Assembly: GCA_013400975.1 (NCBI GenBank)
Contig: WBMZ01000356.1
Coordinates: forward strand, 124,001-188,000
DNA: 64,000 nucleotides
Origin: Atrichornis clamosus
Lineage: Eukaryota > Chordata > Aves > Passeriformes > Menuridae
Direction of reading: 5' to 3'
The notes beneath the pieces are model-generated. The model saw only the letters and a list, made by a program, of their open reading frames with translations, was not told where the DNA came from and made no database searches. Numbering within the stretch: the stretch's first letter is position 1; each line of letters starts with the position of its first letter. A program made the translations under genes and the position numbers. Below, piece by piece: positions 25,901 to 38,514 of this stretch.

Positions 25901-28900
25901 GGCAATTGTGACCTCTGCTTCATGTGTAGCGCGTGGTGTTCTGCGGGGAACTGCTGCATTACATACGAGTCTTTGCGTTTCAAGGTGACCCCCTCAGCTT
26001 AACTTGGTGTCCTCTGACATTCATTTAAAAATTATTACACTATGAGTGTTGATGAAATGGGTAAGCCACATACAGTATTAAAACTCCCTGGACATGGGCT
26101 GACAAAGGTTTCTTTACACCATTTCAATTTCCTGTGAATTATGCTGTTCCTACTCCAGGGACCATGTGCAGATGGCCTTCATTCCAGCTGTGACAATGAA
26201 TCAAGTATTTACAAGGTGCCTGCAAAGCTCTGCATTAGGCCAATAAGAAATGTAAATCTCTGTGAAAATAAGGCAATCTGAACATCTCATGACGTGTCCC
26301 TCTGGCGAAGTAGTAGAAAGGAGTGCTCATCACTTCAGACAACATGTAGTTTGACATTTCTATGGTACTTTTTGGTTGTACTGCAAAATACTTAATACCT
26401 TATTTTGGCCTTTTGAAATTTAATATATTCTACTTCTTCAGGGTCGACAGATTAAAAATGCATTTCAAAATTAAGCATTTCAAGTAAAGAGATGCTTGCT
26501 TTACTTTCCCAGTAGAGCTCTTATTTATGCAAGTTGAAGAAGTTGGACACACAGATGATAAAGGGCATGCATGGAGAGTACACAGACTGCCTTCACTCTG
26601 GAACACTCTCAGCTTTCAAGTCACATAATTCAAAGTTTATTTGCTTCCTTCTGCATGTTTTCTGTAAGGTACTTTTAAATTATACTACTTGGCAACTGCT
26701 GCAATTCTCTCCCTCGCATCCTGTCTGGTCTTTGCAGCTGGACTGATCCCACATACTCAGAGCAGGAAGTACTCCTGCATCCCAAACACCAGGTATTGGC
26801 ATCCACAGGGATTTGCTAGCTGACACATTTGGTCATCCTGTTCTTTCACTTCGGACTGGAATAGGAAACTACCAAATGTCTGTGAGGTCTGTAAGAGTAG
26901 AAGAGTTGTCTAAATGGGCCATTAACTGGTCAGAAAGGCTTAGTGGGGCAATTCCAGCCAAGCCAAAATATGGAAAACAGATCAGGAGGCAGAGTAGAGC
27001 CTGGATGCTCTTGCCTTTTTTCTTACCCATCTTGCTCCTTTCCCCAGCCTGCTCCTCACAGATGCTTGCTGTCACCGGAGGGTTCCAGTGTTATCTGGGC
27101 CAAAATCTTTGGGATGTTTATTATTAAAGCTTTTTGAGGATGTGGCACAGAACAGCAGGAAGAGGGTGGTATGAGGACAACATTTTGCTGCTGATGTAAA
27201 CAGATAAAAGAAGTGGAAACACTTGATCTTTATCATGGCAAGACTGAATGGAAATAGGTGCAACAAAGAACACTTGCCTCTCCCTGCTGAAGCTAAAAGC
27301 TTGCAAGAAAACTTTTATAATGGACTGTGGCAAACAATCTAAAGCTCTTTCTAACACAAATGAATGTATAAATAACACTAAATACATGCAGTCACAAAGC
27401 AATACAGTTCTCATTTCTGTGAATAAGCCAGATCTTTGCAATAAATTAGCATTCTTTAGCTAAGTATATGGAACTGACCAATCTACACATTTGCAGAAAA
27501 TTTGGCCCTAGAGTCTTCTAAACTTTAGGCTAACTTGCCCTGAAAAAGGTACACATGGCGTTGACTTAGAAGAGTGAGCCCCCCCTCAACAGATGCTAAA
27601 GAGCCCTCATAGAAAAGTATTTGCATTTGTATGTTTTAATGCAAATTTCATAAAACTTTACCGACTCTTAAATTTGCATATCTGAAAAAAAGAGAATATC
27701 CACAGTAAAACATATATTAAACAATTTCCACAGAGCCATCATCTTAAATTAAACATTTTTTGTTTCATTTAAGCCTTGTAAATTACAATCATTCTAAAAA
27801 TCAAAATAGCTTAGCCAGCTGTTAAAGAAGTGCATACATTCATCATTACTGAATGCATTGATGTTTCAAACATATATAATTCCAAAATAATCTCCTTGAA
27901 ATAAACACAGCAACAGCCATAAAACATGCTGGACCTGGAATTGAAGACAAAGCAAGCAGTATTTGTTGTATTACAAATCTGACAAAATACATTTCAATCA
28001 TGTCCAGTCTTATGAATTCTAAAACAACCTGGAATGCCATTTGGCCTTCATGATTAATGTGTACTTTATCATTGTAAACAGAGCTTTTTGAACATTTCCA
28101 TAAAGTCTGGTTTCTGTCAACATTTAAACAAACAGCATTGCCCTTTCTCTCCTTTGATGTTGACATCGTTGTGTGAGGATTCTAAATGGTGTAAGATACC
28201 AGGAATTTTCTGTATTTAAGTAGAGAAAAATAATTTAATCACAGAAAAAAATCTGGACTTCTGAATGACCTCAGGTATCAGCTTTGTTGACTTGTAAGGT
28301 AGAATTTATGCCCTCCTTTTCCATCTCAGGAATTAAAGAATTTCATGTGTCATGGTTGATGTGTTGATCAATAAAACAACAACAGTCATTTACACTGCAA
28401 GTTTAGTGCAGTTTCAAGAACCTGCATTAACCAAGTCAGTAGCTGTAACAGAATCAATAGACAAGGCATTTTGCCTAGTGGTGTGGATAAATGAAGTATG
28501 ACTAAACTTTTAACACCCAATGAATACAGATTAAGATGATAAAATCCATATGCAGAATGTGCTCTGCAAGCAGTGTGTTTGAGCGTGGAAGGTACTATAA
28601 AAGGTTAAAATTATTAAGAAATTCTTACTTTCATTTTCACTGCTTCACTCAGCATTTACACTGTAAGTTTGCAGTCAGCATTCATTTTCTTCTAAGACTT
28701 GTTGCAAAGGACCTCAGTAAATCTGCTGCTATGTGTTCATCTGTCAGTTCTACAGCTGCATGTCACTTTAAATCTCTCCTCCTATTTCCCTAACCACGCA
28801 TCCACTTGTTTGGCACACTTTCATCTCCTAACGAGCTCTTTTCTATTGTCAATGAAGTTTCTGATATGTCACTACTGCTATAGAAGCCAATCAACTTTAG

Positions 28901-30220
28901 TTCATGAAAGGAATGAAAGCAATTTTTTATTAATAGCCTAATATGTTTGTGTTTAAACAATGGCTCCAACTTGTATCATTTTCATTCAGATGCTTCAATT
29001 CAGAAGGACTACACTACAGCTTTGTGAGATAAAGCAACCATCAAATAATTCCGTTTCTAATCTAACCTGCTAAATCAGTTTCATTAAATGTGCTCTAATA
29101 TCGTCTGCTTTTTTTTTCTTGGGTGGTTCAGACTTCCCCAAAGTGTTACATTTTCTTTTAAAAAAGCTGTCTGAATGACTGACTGGACAGCATTTCCAAA
29201 ATGCAGACCTATGTACATATAATATATATAAATAATAGTAAAACCTCCTAATTAGATGAAACATTGAATATTTTGAAAAATACCCGAAGAACATTTATCT
29301 TCATTCACGCATATATGAGAATACCAGATCTGTAGTTCCCAGATAAACAGAAATTATCAAAAACTTTAGCATGAGGATGAAAATATTTGATAGCCACTCT
29401 ATCTGGAGATAGAAACTCTTCCTACAGTAATGAAAGAATTAAGGAGGATACAAAACTAGACAAAGGGAAAACATTCTAAAGCCCTGAAAAATCTTTATTT
29501 CCTCTCATCTTCATTTTTGTTTATTCAGAGTATTGAGCTCTTTACCGGTTCTGATTTAAAATAATCTAACCATTTCTCTGTCTTCTTCACTGAAAAGCAG
29601 GCATCTTTTATTCTAATCAATGAAGAACTTACACAGTACCATGTATCTGGCAGGGAAATAAACCTCTGAAATTAGAAATTCATTAATGAGTGCTATACAA
29701 CACTAAAGAATCCAAGGCACTGGTTGCTATCTGCACCAGGTTGATATCTTAAAATTATTATTTCTGCTATCATGGTCAAATAATATAAAATACTTTATGA
29801 GCGTTACAGTACATACTGTTTAAATTGGCTAACTTACTAAGAGTTGACTATGTTAAATCTGTGAAGTAAACAAGAAGACTGAATATTAAAGAGAGTAGCT
29901 CAGCATAAAAAATGTGATATGCCCTTGAACTTATAACACTGCAGTAGCAATTACCTTAAAGAAGCCACCCACACAACAGAACTATGGCTTTGTTCCTTAT
30001 CTTCAAAGAACAAGCCACTTGCATCTGGATCAAATCCTTTAAACAATACATGAACATTCAACATCAAAGCACTTTCATTTTCTTCAGTTATTTAATTTAA
30101 TTAGAGCTAATACAGACATGAATTTAGACACTGATTACTATGTAGAAAATCCCCAGAAAACATGTTCAAGAAATCAATCAAATTGCATTTTAATTTTATG
30201 AAGACTTTTTCCCCCAGTAC

Positions 30221-30323
30221 CTGACAGGAGCGCCTCTGCTCTGTGCAGGTTTCAGCAAGACTGTCACAGTGCTGTCAGTTTGATTCAAAGGTGTTTCAAG
30301 TTCATATGGTGGCATAGAGGGTG
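30221..30323 (-). CDS. PTPRM: PTPRM exon, first part of FN3 repeat 4 (103 nt)
   Basis: The exon opens with CA, completing an Ala codon, continues with 33 codons from [15 protein letters not shown] to SRGAPV, and closes with AG in phase 2. It encodes the linker and the first strands of FN3 repeat 4. One sequon, NQT, is present. The acceptor CTTATTCTAG has a clean pyrimidine tract and the donor is CAG followed by GTACTG. The remaining 274 nt of this FN3 repeat lie almost 25 kb away at 4953-5226, so this domain is interrupted by one of the two longest introns in the window. The split serine codon AG/T restores the family sequence APVSVYQ exactly, which confirms that the two exons are spliced together despite the distance. 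Exon length and phases are consistent with the type IIB receptor PTP gene structure as I recall it. Confidence 0.94.
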
Positions 30324-32239
30324 CTAGAATAAGAAAAGAAAAGAGGCAAATAAAATCATTATTCCTGTATTTCTTCTTTCAAGAGCTGTATCTTTGTATC
30401 TTTATTTGCATATGCAATTTTAAAGGCTTCTTCAAATACAAAGACCATACTACAAGCCTAAGATACTTTCTGTTACAATGCAAGTGTGAGACAACTGTTA
30501 AATAACTTCAGGAAAAAAACCAAAAAACCAAACTCCAAATAAAGAAATACCAGCTCACTGCCGATTTCAAGACAGGAAACTGATATTAAGGGGAGTAAGT
30601 TTGCAGAAAGTATTGAGAATCCATGACTTGGAAATGGAAAGTTATCTTGAGAACATCATCTGCAAATGTGCATGCTGAAGTGACTATCGTTTTTGAAACT
30701 GAGCCCAGCTTTCTCAGTATGTCAGTTGTTTCAGGATGCACTCTCAGAATGTATCATTCCTGGAATTTTAACTAGTGCTGTAACTGTCCTGGGTCTGTTG
30801 TCCACCCAGGCAAGAGTTTATCTTAGTTTAAAGCCCCACTCAGCACTTTTGCAAACTGTGTCTTCATTAAAGAATTACAGTAGTGATTAAAAGAAATGAT
30901 GCCTCATTTACTGTCTTTTACTGTTGCTATTTTCTTCAGTGCTATCATCTAGTCACATTTTTATCATTACACTGGAGGGAAGGCTACTCAGTTAATTGGT
31001 TATTTGACAGCCTGTCGTATCCTTATTGTTCTGTTGTTAATGATGATGCACAATTAACAGATTTAAAGCTATAGAAGCAAAAAGTGGCCATTCCAACTGT
31101 CTCTTCTGACCACAGGAATAATGAAGGGCAATTAACTTCCTGAAACTAATTCCAGCTCGAAAGGGAAAGAAGATCTTTTCCTTAGAAGATTCTTCCAAAG
31201 GCCAATTATATTCCACATGTTGAACATGGAGACCCACTTGACATCTCAATTCATTTAATTTCATCTGACTGTCACTGGATGCTTTGTATGTACCATACCA
31301 ACAGTGTTTTATGCTCCACATGCAGATAATATCAACCCCTAGCAAGTTATTTTCAAGTGTATTTTCCAATCATTTTCATCTTCCCAGTGGTAGTATCTGC
31401 ACCTGCTTGAAAGGTAAACGAACTTCTCTCTCCTTATCCATAGTGCCCTACATATCCAAGCAAGGACTGCATTAACACTGTACTGCATAACTCCTCAGTC
31501 TGCTGCGAAAACATTAATGTCTTCATTGCTTTTCATTGCTGTTCACCAGTTTTGAAATATTTCACAAATAAAAAAACCAATCTTCAAAAACCTCCTTGTA
31601 AGCTGAGAGGGTTTTATTCTGTTTACAATCCTGGATATAAGGCATAAACATTTAGACTGATTATTTTAAGTAATTTGTGTACCCATTAAAGCCATACTAT
31701 TACACAGTCCTGATGTTTTTTCCAATACAGTTTCATCCCCACTTCAGTCCACACGCCTGTTAGGAACACAGGCAGGCTGGCAGTGCCTACACTTCCTAAG
31801 TGAGCTCTAGACGTACAGCACCTCTGCTCCACTCTCCACTGTTCATGGCTCATTAAAGAGATTTTCCAGCACTGTTACTGTACTAATTTAGAATCATGTC
31901 AAGGCTGACTAAACTCTGAATGAAACCCTCATCTTCAGGTTCAAAAAAACCCTATGCTAAATGTTGCAACTGCAGCTGGCACTGGCTGCAAACACATAAT
32001 TCATAGGGTTTCTTGAGTGATATGTTACAGTTGTGAACAGGAATTTCAAAGTACTAGCTAATATTTAAACACTTGGAAGTTCTTCAGATATGGTAATATA
32101 TGTCACTTTGACATCTTCGGGGATGAACGTGTTTTTTCCTTTTTCAATTTGCTGCTTGTTAAATTCTAAAGAAGTAAACAACAAAAGAATTACCCAACTC
32201 ATGATCATAAGGAAATAATAATATTCTTTGATCAAGCAC
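30324..32239 (-). other. PTPRM: PTPRM intron between FN3 repeats 3 and 4 (1916 nt)
   Basis: The intron begins GTGCTT at 32239 and ends TTCTAG at 30324. It is AT-rich with no recognisable repeat or gene. An open frame of 110 codons at 31037-31369 on the minus strand has no recognised family features. Confidence 0.85.
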
Positions 32240-32441
32240 CTGATATTTTAGTCGTGAACTGATTGGTTATTGGAGGTCCGAAGCCTTTAGCTGTGCTGGC
32301 TCTGATGGTAAAAGAGTAGGTAGTGCCAGGATACAGTCCAAAAAAGAGATAGTGCGTTTCATTTCCTAGCTTTGAGACTCGTCCACTTTGATTGGATAAA
32401 TCTATTTCTGGGTCAAAGGAACTGACTGCTTTGTAGGTGAT
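32240..32441 (-). CDS. PTPRM: PTPRM exon, remainder of FN3 repeat 3 (202 nt)
   Basis: This phase 0 exon encodes 67 codons from [16 protein letters not shown] to NQFTTKIS, then one G that starts the Ala codon completed by the next exon. It supplies the rest of FN3 repeat 3, including the [14 protein letters not shown] block, which is the standard FN3 F-strand signature of Tyr-Ser-Phe-x-Ile-Arg-Ala. Two N-glycosylation sequons are present (NQS and NET). The acceptor is a good pyrimidine tract ending TTTTGCAG. The donor is TCAG followed by GTGCTT, which lacks the usual purine-rich +3 to +5 consensus and is the weakest of the six donors. The frame joins precisely to the 103-nt exon at 30221-30323. 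This segment is almost identical to mammalian RPTP-mu as I remember it, with Ile for Ala in GFGPPITNQ. Confidence 0.95.
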
Positions 32442-34963
32442 CTGCAAAAGAATAAGAAAGTTATAAACTGCCTTGGGCAGATGGACAGAGATTGCATCTT
32501 TATCCAGTAAACCCTTCTGATGTATGCGCTGTCAGACATTTTATGATAAGCTATCTTACTCTGGTACTCTTCAAATCCTGAATCCCAAGAAGGGATACAG
32601 GAACTCAGTCGCAACTGGTGTGAGTTATTACTTTTATAGATACAGAGACTTAGAGGCAGCTAGATTACAACTCTAAAGGATGAGTTCAGGCTTACATTAA
32701 TTCCTTCAAGATGTTGGCTTTAACTGTGTCATATTTTGAATTCATCTTACTGTTGGTTTTGATCAGCAACAGTAGCAAAACCAAAACAACCAGGTAAGAA
32801 CTGAGAACTGAGTGACAGGGGGTGTAGCCCCCCAGTTCCAGTTGACTTCACTATAATTACGCTTTGCCCTGAGTAAGGTTATCTGTAAAAGATCATAAGG
32901 GCAGCTTAAGACAGATGTTTAAGAAATTGAGTAAAGCTTCTATTTTAGTCTGAAGCTTAGATATTACAATTGCTAATTTGGATTTTTTTCAGGTTATTAT
33001 ATTGTACCTAGGTCAGATTCTCATTTGAAGGACAGGAAAGATAAACGTTAAGTAATATATGCAGAGTGTATATTGTATCCTCAGTTCCTTCTTCAATTCA
33101 AACAGTATTTTTAGTTTTCATTAGAAATGTTAATGTAAGTTCACAGTAAAACTTGATCCAGATTTCTCCTATTAATTACTGATTTCAATGCACTGTAATG
33201 AGAATTTAAAAATATGAAAGCCATTTAAAAATTAGAAAAGTAGAAATTATTCACCCCTCGTTTTTGCTTTTAAAGTTTCATTTTTATGTGAATAATTTCA
33301 ACACCCTTATTATATAAAGTGATAATTGACATTCTTTTTTCTATACTTACTCCATATCATTGTAATTAAGAAGATACATAATACAGTACATAGAAACATC
33401 CAAGTGTCAGCATTACATACCTTAAATACTTGCAATTTCCTAAAACCTCTGACCTAATGAAAATTGATTTTTACATGACCCATCTAATATAACATGAACA
33501 AAGTGCTGAGAATTAGTAATTAAAACTTTGATAGCATTTAGATAAACCCCAACATTATTTCAGTAGATATAGGCAGATCCTCTACAAATCTTCATCCATA
33601 AACTGAACTCAAAGTAACTTAAAAAGCACCCAACTAACCCTTCTAATTCTAACAGATGACAGAAGAAGATTACACTACCAACTAGCAGACCTTTAATTAG
33701 TAAAGAAGTTAAGATAAGATATTGCTCATATGAATCTGTCTATCTGATGCTAAGTGTTGTTATTTCTGCTTGTGAGAGAGTGGGTCATAACTATTTTTTG
33801 AGATTTTAAAATATAGTTTAGACAACTTCATCACAACTAAGTTTTAAATACAGGTGCTGCAGTATATGTTAAATTCTTATAAAATTTTTGCAGTGTTTAG
33901 ATATTAGACAGCCAAGTGGCTGATGTTCCACAATGAAGTAAGTTCTTCCATGGATCCTGCAGAACAGAGGTCAAGCTCTGAAAACACCTGTCCCGTTACA
34001 GCTGATGCAGTTATACGTTTAAGGATGCACTGCCTGCATACAGTGGGTGTGCTCCTCAGCAATGGAATTAGACATGCACGCATGCTCCTAACCACGAAGA
34101 GGAGTCACCACTGTGTGTTTCTATGTACATAAAGTCTAACAATAATAATAACATTGACACTTAGCTGAAACATTCTCATCCCTGCATAGAGCCAACTGTT
34201 GAACTCGCTAGAAAGTTGTCAGCTTTATAAAAAATCAATTCACACTTTTTCATAACATTTTATCTTCTTATAATAAAGTAGTTTTCAAAACAGTATCAAT
34301 AGGTTACCATTCAATTTAACTTTTCTTTTACACCGTATTTCATTTAGGTGGGTTTTTTTAAACAAAGCATTTCAATACCAACTTTGTAGTAAGGTCAGGT
34401 AAGAAGCTTAACAGTGATTACTGTCTGACAACTTAATCTGTGAGCCTTTTGTCAATTTTTCTAAGAGGTATTCAGGCAGAGGTTCCACATGAGAAAAAGC
34501 AGTGATTTTTAGACATCTAACAACATGCAATTTTGTTGAATTTGCATTTTAAAAAAGCTAGATTTTTTTTTAATTATGCCTGCTTGTTTCTATTAGAATA
34601 CACTTCCTGTAATGACTCCTATCTAAATGCGATGTTGACAGTAACCAACCACTGTCTTATGTCGCTTATTTTTTTAAGAAATTTGCTAAAATCTGTCTTT
34701 CAATCTTTGAAATATTTGATCCAGATTACTACATAGAATGATGTATCACATGGTTCTACAAATAGCAGTTTTCTTAAAGCTGGTAACTCAAGGACATTCT
34801 GGGTCCTGCATAATTCACTCCTACATTTTATTTACTTTCAAAGTGTTACTATTTTCAAAATGAAGTTAATTTTACATAAACTGTAAAAAAAAATTATTTT
34901 CTTACTAATTATGCACTTCTGAAAATCAAAACTATACATAAAACATTGCAAATTTCTAGATAC
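32442..34963 (-). other. PTPRM: PTPRM intron inside FN3 repeat 3 (2522 nt)
   Basis: The intron begins GTATCT at 34963 and ends TTTGCAG at 32442. It is AT-rich sequence in which I see no mobile element, RNA gene or coding exon. Confidence 0.85.
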
Positions 34964-35073
34964 CTCATACAAAGTAATCACACCATATGTTTGCGCTGGC
35001 TCTCTCCACTGAAGAAAAATCTTTTCTTCAAAGGTACTCCCTTGAATGGATTCAAGTGGCACAGCACTCGGGA
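34964..35073 (-). CDS. PTPRM: PTPRM exon, first third of FN3 repeat 3 (110 nt)
   Basis: The exon begins with TC, which completes a Val codon with the G left by the upstream exon, then encodes 36 codons from [11 protein letters not shown] to TYGVITLYE and stops in phase 0. This is the start of FN3 repeat 3: the linker, the A and B strands ([11 protein letters not shown] with the conserved Trp) and the start of the C strand. The acceptor lies behind a strong T/C tract and ends CTGTTAG, and the donor is GAG followed by GTATCT. The remainder of this FN3 fold is in the 202-nt exon at 32240-32441, where the reading frame continues directly with ITYKAVSSF. Together the two exons make 312 nt, again bounded by phase 1 introns. 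The peptide matches RPTP-mu closely; against the human sequence as I recall it, the start differs (VPSAVPLES versus LPGAVPTES). Confidence 0.95.
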
Positions 35074-38000
35074 CTAACAGGTAAGAAAAAAAGGAAAAAA
35101 AACTGGGTTTAAGAAAAATTTCAGAAGGACACACCCTGTTTAAATATTTGCACTGCTGAGGCATAGAAACCATCCCACTATAACTTCCCCAAGACTGAAG
35201 CAAAGGCCAGGGTAGCTCAGGAGGAGAATGGTTTATTTAAGAAGACAGTGACATTACCTGTCACCTTCAGTCTAAGAACGAATTAGTGAGCATCACAAAT
35301 TTCCTGTAAACCTCTATTGATGATTTAAAAAAAGGACAAATCAGCTTTTTATAAAGAACTACGTGATATCTCAAATACAAATTTTTGTAAATAAGATATA
35401 CTCGTGATACCTACTTATTAACAGCATTACTGTCCCAAAGGGGAAAATGTATTAAACACTAATATATGAAAATGGACAAGTACTGAAATAACAAGGTATA
35501 GTTTCAGGAGCCTGAAGCAAGGAGACTAGGAGACTGGAAAAGTTAGCTTGGAAAGGTGAGCCATATGTTGCATAGAACAGCAACCCTCACTGACATTAGG
35601 CCTGAAGACCTACAACAGGATGAACATAAGAATAGTGTGAAATGGCCAAACTGAGAATGTGATTTTTTAAATTAATTTTTCTTCAAGTCTCTTAATGTGT
35701 GAGAAAGACCTCTAAAAGTTCTGATAAAAGGTATGTCAGCCGCTCTCGGGTATCTAAACTTGTGTTTCCTGTTTGTTCTGCAACCACTGCGTTACCCCCA
35801 CGTCAATGCCATTTTCAGAGGAGACACGTCAACAGCACATGGATGTGTATCTGTGATTTTATTTAATAACAACACTGGCAGAGTAATGTGAAAAAAAAAT
35901 CCTTTAAAATGCACACAGGACTGTTGTGAGGCAACAGGCATTGAGGCGTTAGTTTCCACAAACTCCATGTGAAAATCCAGTAGGAAGATACACTTAACAC
36001 TCTCTACTTGCTACAGAAAGAAGGTGGCAGCTACTTGTTGCCCAGGTTGAAATAACTTCTTAGACCCCTTGGTGAGATTGACCCAAATGGTTAAGAGAAA
36101 GCTCTGCAAGCAAGACATTTGGTGACTCCTTCCTGTTGACACTTCTGGTAAAGAATGATTCTCCTCCTGCTCCATGCTGTTAGTATGGGAGTTCACAAGG
36201 CTTGAGACTTTGTTATCACCTCTCCATAGCTCTCCACAGAGCTCCCTGCTCGAGCAAGTGGACGCTCCAAGGACACAGGTGATTGTGTCTGAATTTCTGA
36301 ATTGGCTTACCAGTCCTGTATGAACCAGTAAAATGACATCTCTAGGGCAACCTCAATTCTGGGCACTAAACCTTGTTTCCAAGTAGGAAAAAACTGGCAA
36401 AACTCATTTGGAATCATGGGCTTAATGATTTATGTGTAAAGGAAGAGGAACCAAATATAAATAAAGCTGGCACTACAGCAAAACACTGTGCTAACCTCTA
36501 AAATTATCTGAAGGTCATAAACTCTGAGCAGTTTTGCCATAAGCGGGGGAGGTCAAACACTGGTAGAGGTCACTCAGAGATGTACTCAGACTCGACTGCA
36601 CAAGGCCTTGAGCAATCTGCTATCACTTGATCTTCTCTGAGCACAAAGTTGGACTGCATGAGCTCTTAAAGTCCCTTGCAACCAACGTGATTGTGTGATT
36701 TTAAAAGTTATGATGACTATTTGGGTCAGTATACTCTGTTGTGTTATTCAGATTTATAAACGTTACTGAATGTGTACAGTACACTAAAAAATATTATTTT
36801 CAAGGTATTCTGTCAGCCATTGATGCTGGTTTTTAATAGGTCTTGGAATGACATAAAGTTCCAGAGGGCCAGGAATAAAAAATTTTAGAAAAAAACACAT
36901 AAACATCCCAGATTACAATAAGCTCTTTAGCTCTGTCATCCTACAATTGAACAGAATCAAATTTAGAGCATGACAGCAAAATTAATTCTAATTAAACATT
37001 TCTTTTTGTTAGCTATGCTTTGTTGAATCTGTTGCATTAGTAACTATATATTCCCAAATTGTTTAATTTACTCCCTCATATATTCTGATTAGAAATTAGT
37101 ACTACATAAAACCAATACAGCATATTATTAAATAATTTAATAGGTTTAAATGACAGACTTCAAGTATTTATTACAAAAGGAGCTCATCACTGCTGAAGTT
37201 TTTACTAGAAATATTTCCAGCATGTTTGCAGTAAATCTATCATTGATCTGGAAGAAAATACAAATTCATTTCTGTTCAGAATGCAGATGATAAAAAATGG
37301 AAGGAGGACAGATCTGTTATATAATGCAATGCCAGTTATTTCATATGGTTCCTTTGAACTGTATGCATTTAAAATAGCTAAAAGCAAGGTCAAAAAACCT
37401 AAGGTACTCTTGTAGAGGGAACTATGGGGCTATACATCAGCACAGAGTATTCTGGAAAGGTGAAACTGATTCCTGCTGCATGACCAGTTCAACAAGGAAG
37501 TCCCATTTTGGTATTGTAGCTAAGAGAGCTCCAGTAAACTCTCCGAGTGTGTAATCAATATAGTATCACAGAAGACTGGTATAACCTTTTCATCCAATAG
37601 AGCATTGCAGAGACACATTAGCCAGTTCTGCTGTCTCTGCTTCCAAAAAGAGATTCACTAATTACCTTATTATTATTTCTTATATTTAGTATGACTCAAA
37701 ATAAAATAACATTTTTTAAAAAGAGATCTGAAAACCCCACGTGAGTTGGAAATTATTAAAAGGCAGGAAGTATCTGCATATTTCAATGTCTACATATGCC
37801 ATGTATTGTCTGAATAAGCAACCAAAAGCATCCAGTGGTTAGAAAGCCAAAGATAGAGAAACTGAAACCACTGATCAAGGACAAAAATTTAATGCTGAGC
37901 ATATCACTCAGCAGAGGAGCTCACATGTGGATACTATGCACAATCACCTGAAATGTCTTCAGACTGATTTAAAAGAGGCAGAACACAGTTCAAGCACAAG

Positions 38001-38205
38001 TTACAAGTTTAATGATGAAATATTAAATTATGTGGGATGTTACAGGTTATGTGAAAGATCACTGTAATAATTGTGCCTTATTAAAATTGGTGACGTTGGT
38101 GGAAAATCTGTTACAAATTTTAGTGAAAGTAGAATATGCACTGATACAGAAAATTGTACTGATTGTCAGGTCATGTAAAGCATTTATGTAAATACAAAAA
38201 CTCAC
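35074..38205 (-). other. PTPRM: PTPRM intron between FN3 repeats 2 and 3 (3132 nt)
   Basis: The intron begins GTGAGT at 38205 and ends CTGTTAG at 35074 behind a strong pyrimidine tract. The only recognisable insertion is a degraded CR1 3' end at about 36570-36712 in the opposite orientation to the gene. The rest shows no feature. Confidence 0.85.
36570..36712 (+). mobile_element. CR1 LINE, degraded 3'-end fragment
   Basis: Recognisable CR1 landmarks are CACAAGGCCTTGAGCAATCT, a TTGATCTTCTCTGAGCA stretch, GTTGGACTGCATGAGCTCTT and CCCTTGCAACC before a GTGATTGTGTGATT terminus. Divergence is higher than in the other copies, so this is an older insertion. The left boundary is approximate. Confidence 0.72.
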
Positions 38206-38514
38206 CATCTTCGTCAGTTTGCACTACAAGTTCTTGGCTTTCTTTTCGTCCTTCGGGATTCATTAGCACTAATTTGATGCTGACATTTGTGTATGGTGAC
38301 AGATTGGTAATTGTGTGCTGGGGATGTGAACTTTCTGTGTCCCAGCTGACTTCCTCTCTCACTTGCTCTTGTCCCCCAGCCTGGTAGCGGTAATGGACTG
38401 TGAGGTTGTACCGATGGCAACGCGTGACATTATACCCAAATGGTTCCCAGCAAATAGTGATCTGTCTAGATTTGATCTCCACAACCTCCAGTCTTCGGGG
38501 CCCACGCATTGGAT
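38206..38514 (-). CDS. PTPRM: PTPRM exon encoding FN3 repeat 2 (309 nt)
   Basis: This exon encodes 102 whole codons, from PMRGPRRLEVVEIKS to QELVVQTDED, plus split codons at both ends (D on entry, V on exit). It corresponds to one complete FN3 module of the RPTP-mu ectodomain. Typical FN3 landmarks are present: the B-strand Trp in ITICWEPFG, the C-strand NLTVHYRYQ, and the LSPYTNVSIKL block before the F strand. Three N-glycosylation sequons are visible (NVT, NLT, NVS). The acceptor is TTTTGCAG before ATCCAATG and the donor is GATG followed by GTGAGT. Both flanking introns are phase 1, so the exon is a symmetric cassette. Compared with mammalian RPTP-mu from memory, Arg is replaced by Cys next to the conserved Trp (codon 38450-38452) and Cys by Arg in the C strand (38387-38389). 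The next exon downstream is at 34964-35073. Confidence 0.95.

Larger units (their letters stand above)
5227..30220 (-). other. PTPRM: PTPRM intron inside FN3 repeat 4 (24,994 nt)
   Basis: The intron begins GTACTG at 30220 and ends CTCCTAG at 5227. Recognisable contents are a CR1 3' fragment (6504-6620), a 35-bp tandem dimer (11437-11507), a T8-C9 homopolymer junction (13842-13858), a long hairpin (14223-14281), a purine tract (16096-16189) and an alternating TG/CG run (16867-16900). A patch with several CpGs at 25540-25990 is unexplained. Short open frames throughout (up to about 110 codons) have no recognisable product and look like chance. No second gene is evident on either strand. Confidence 0.8.
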
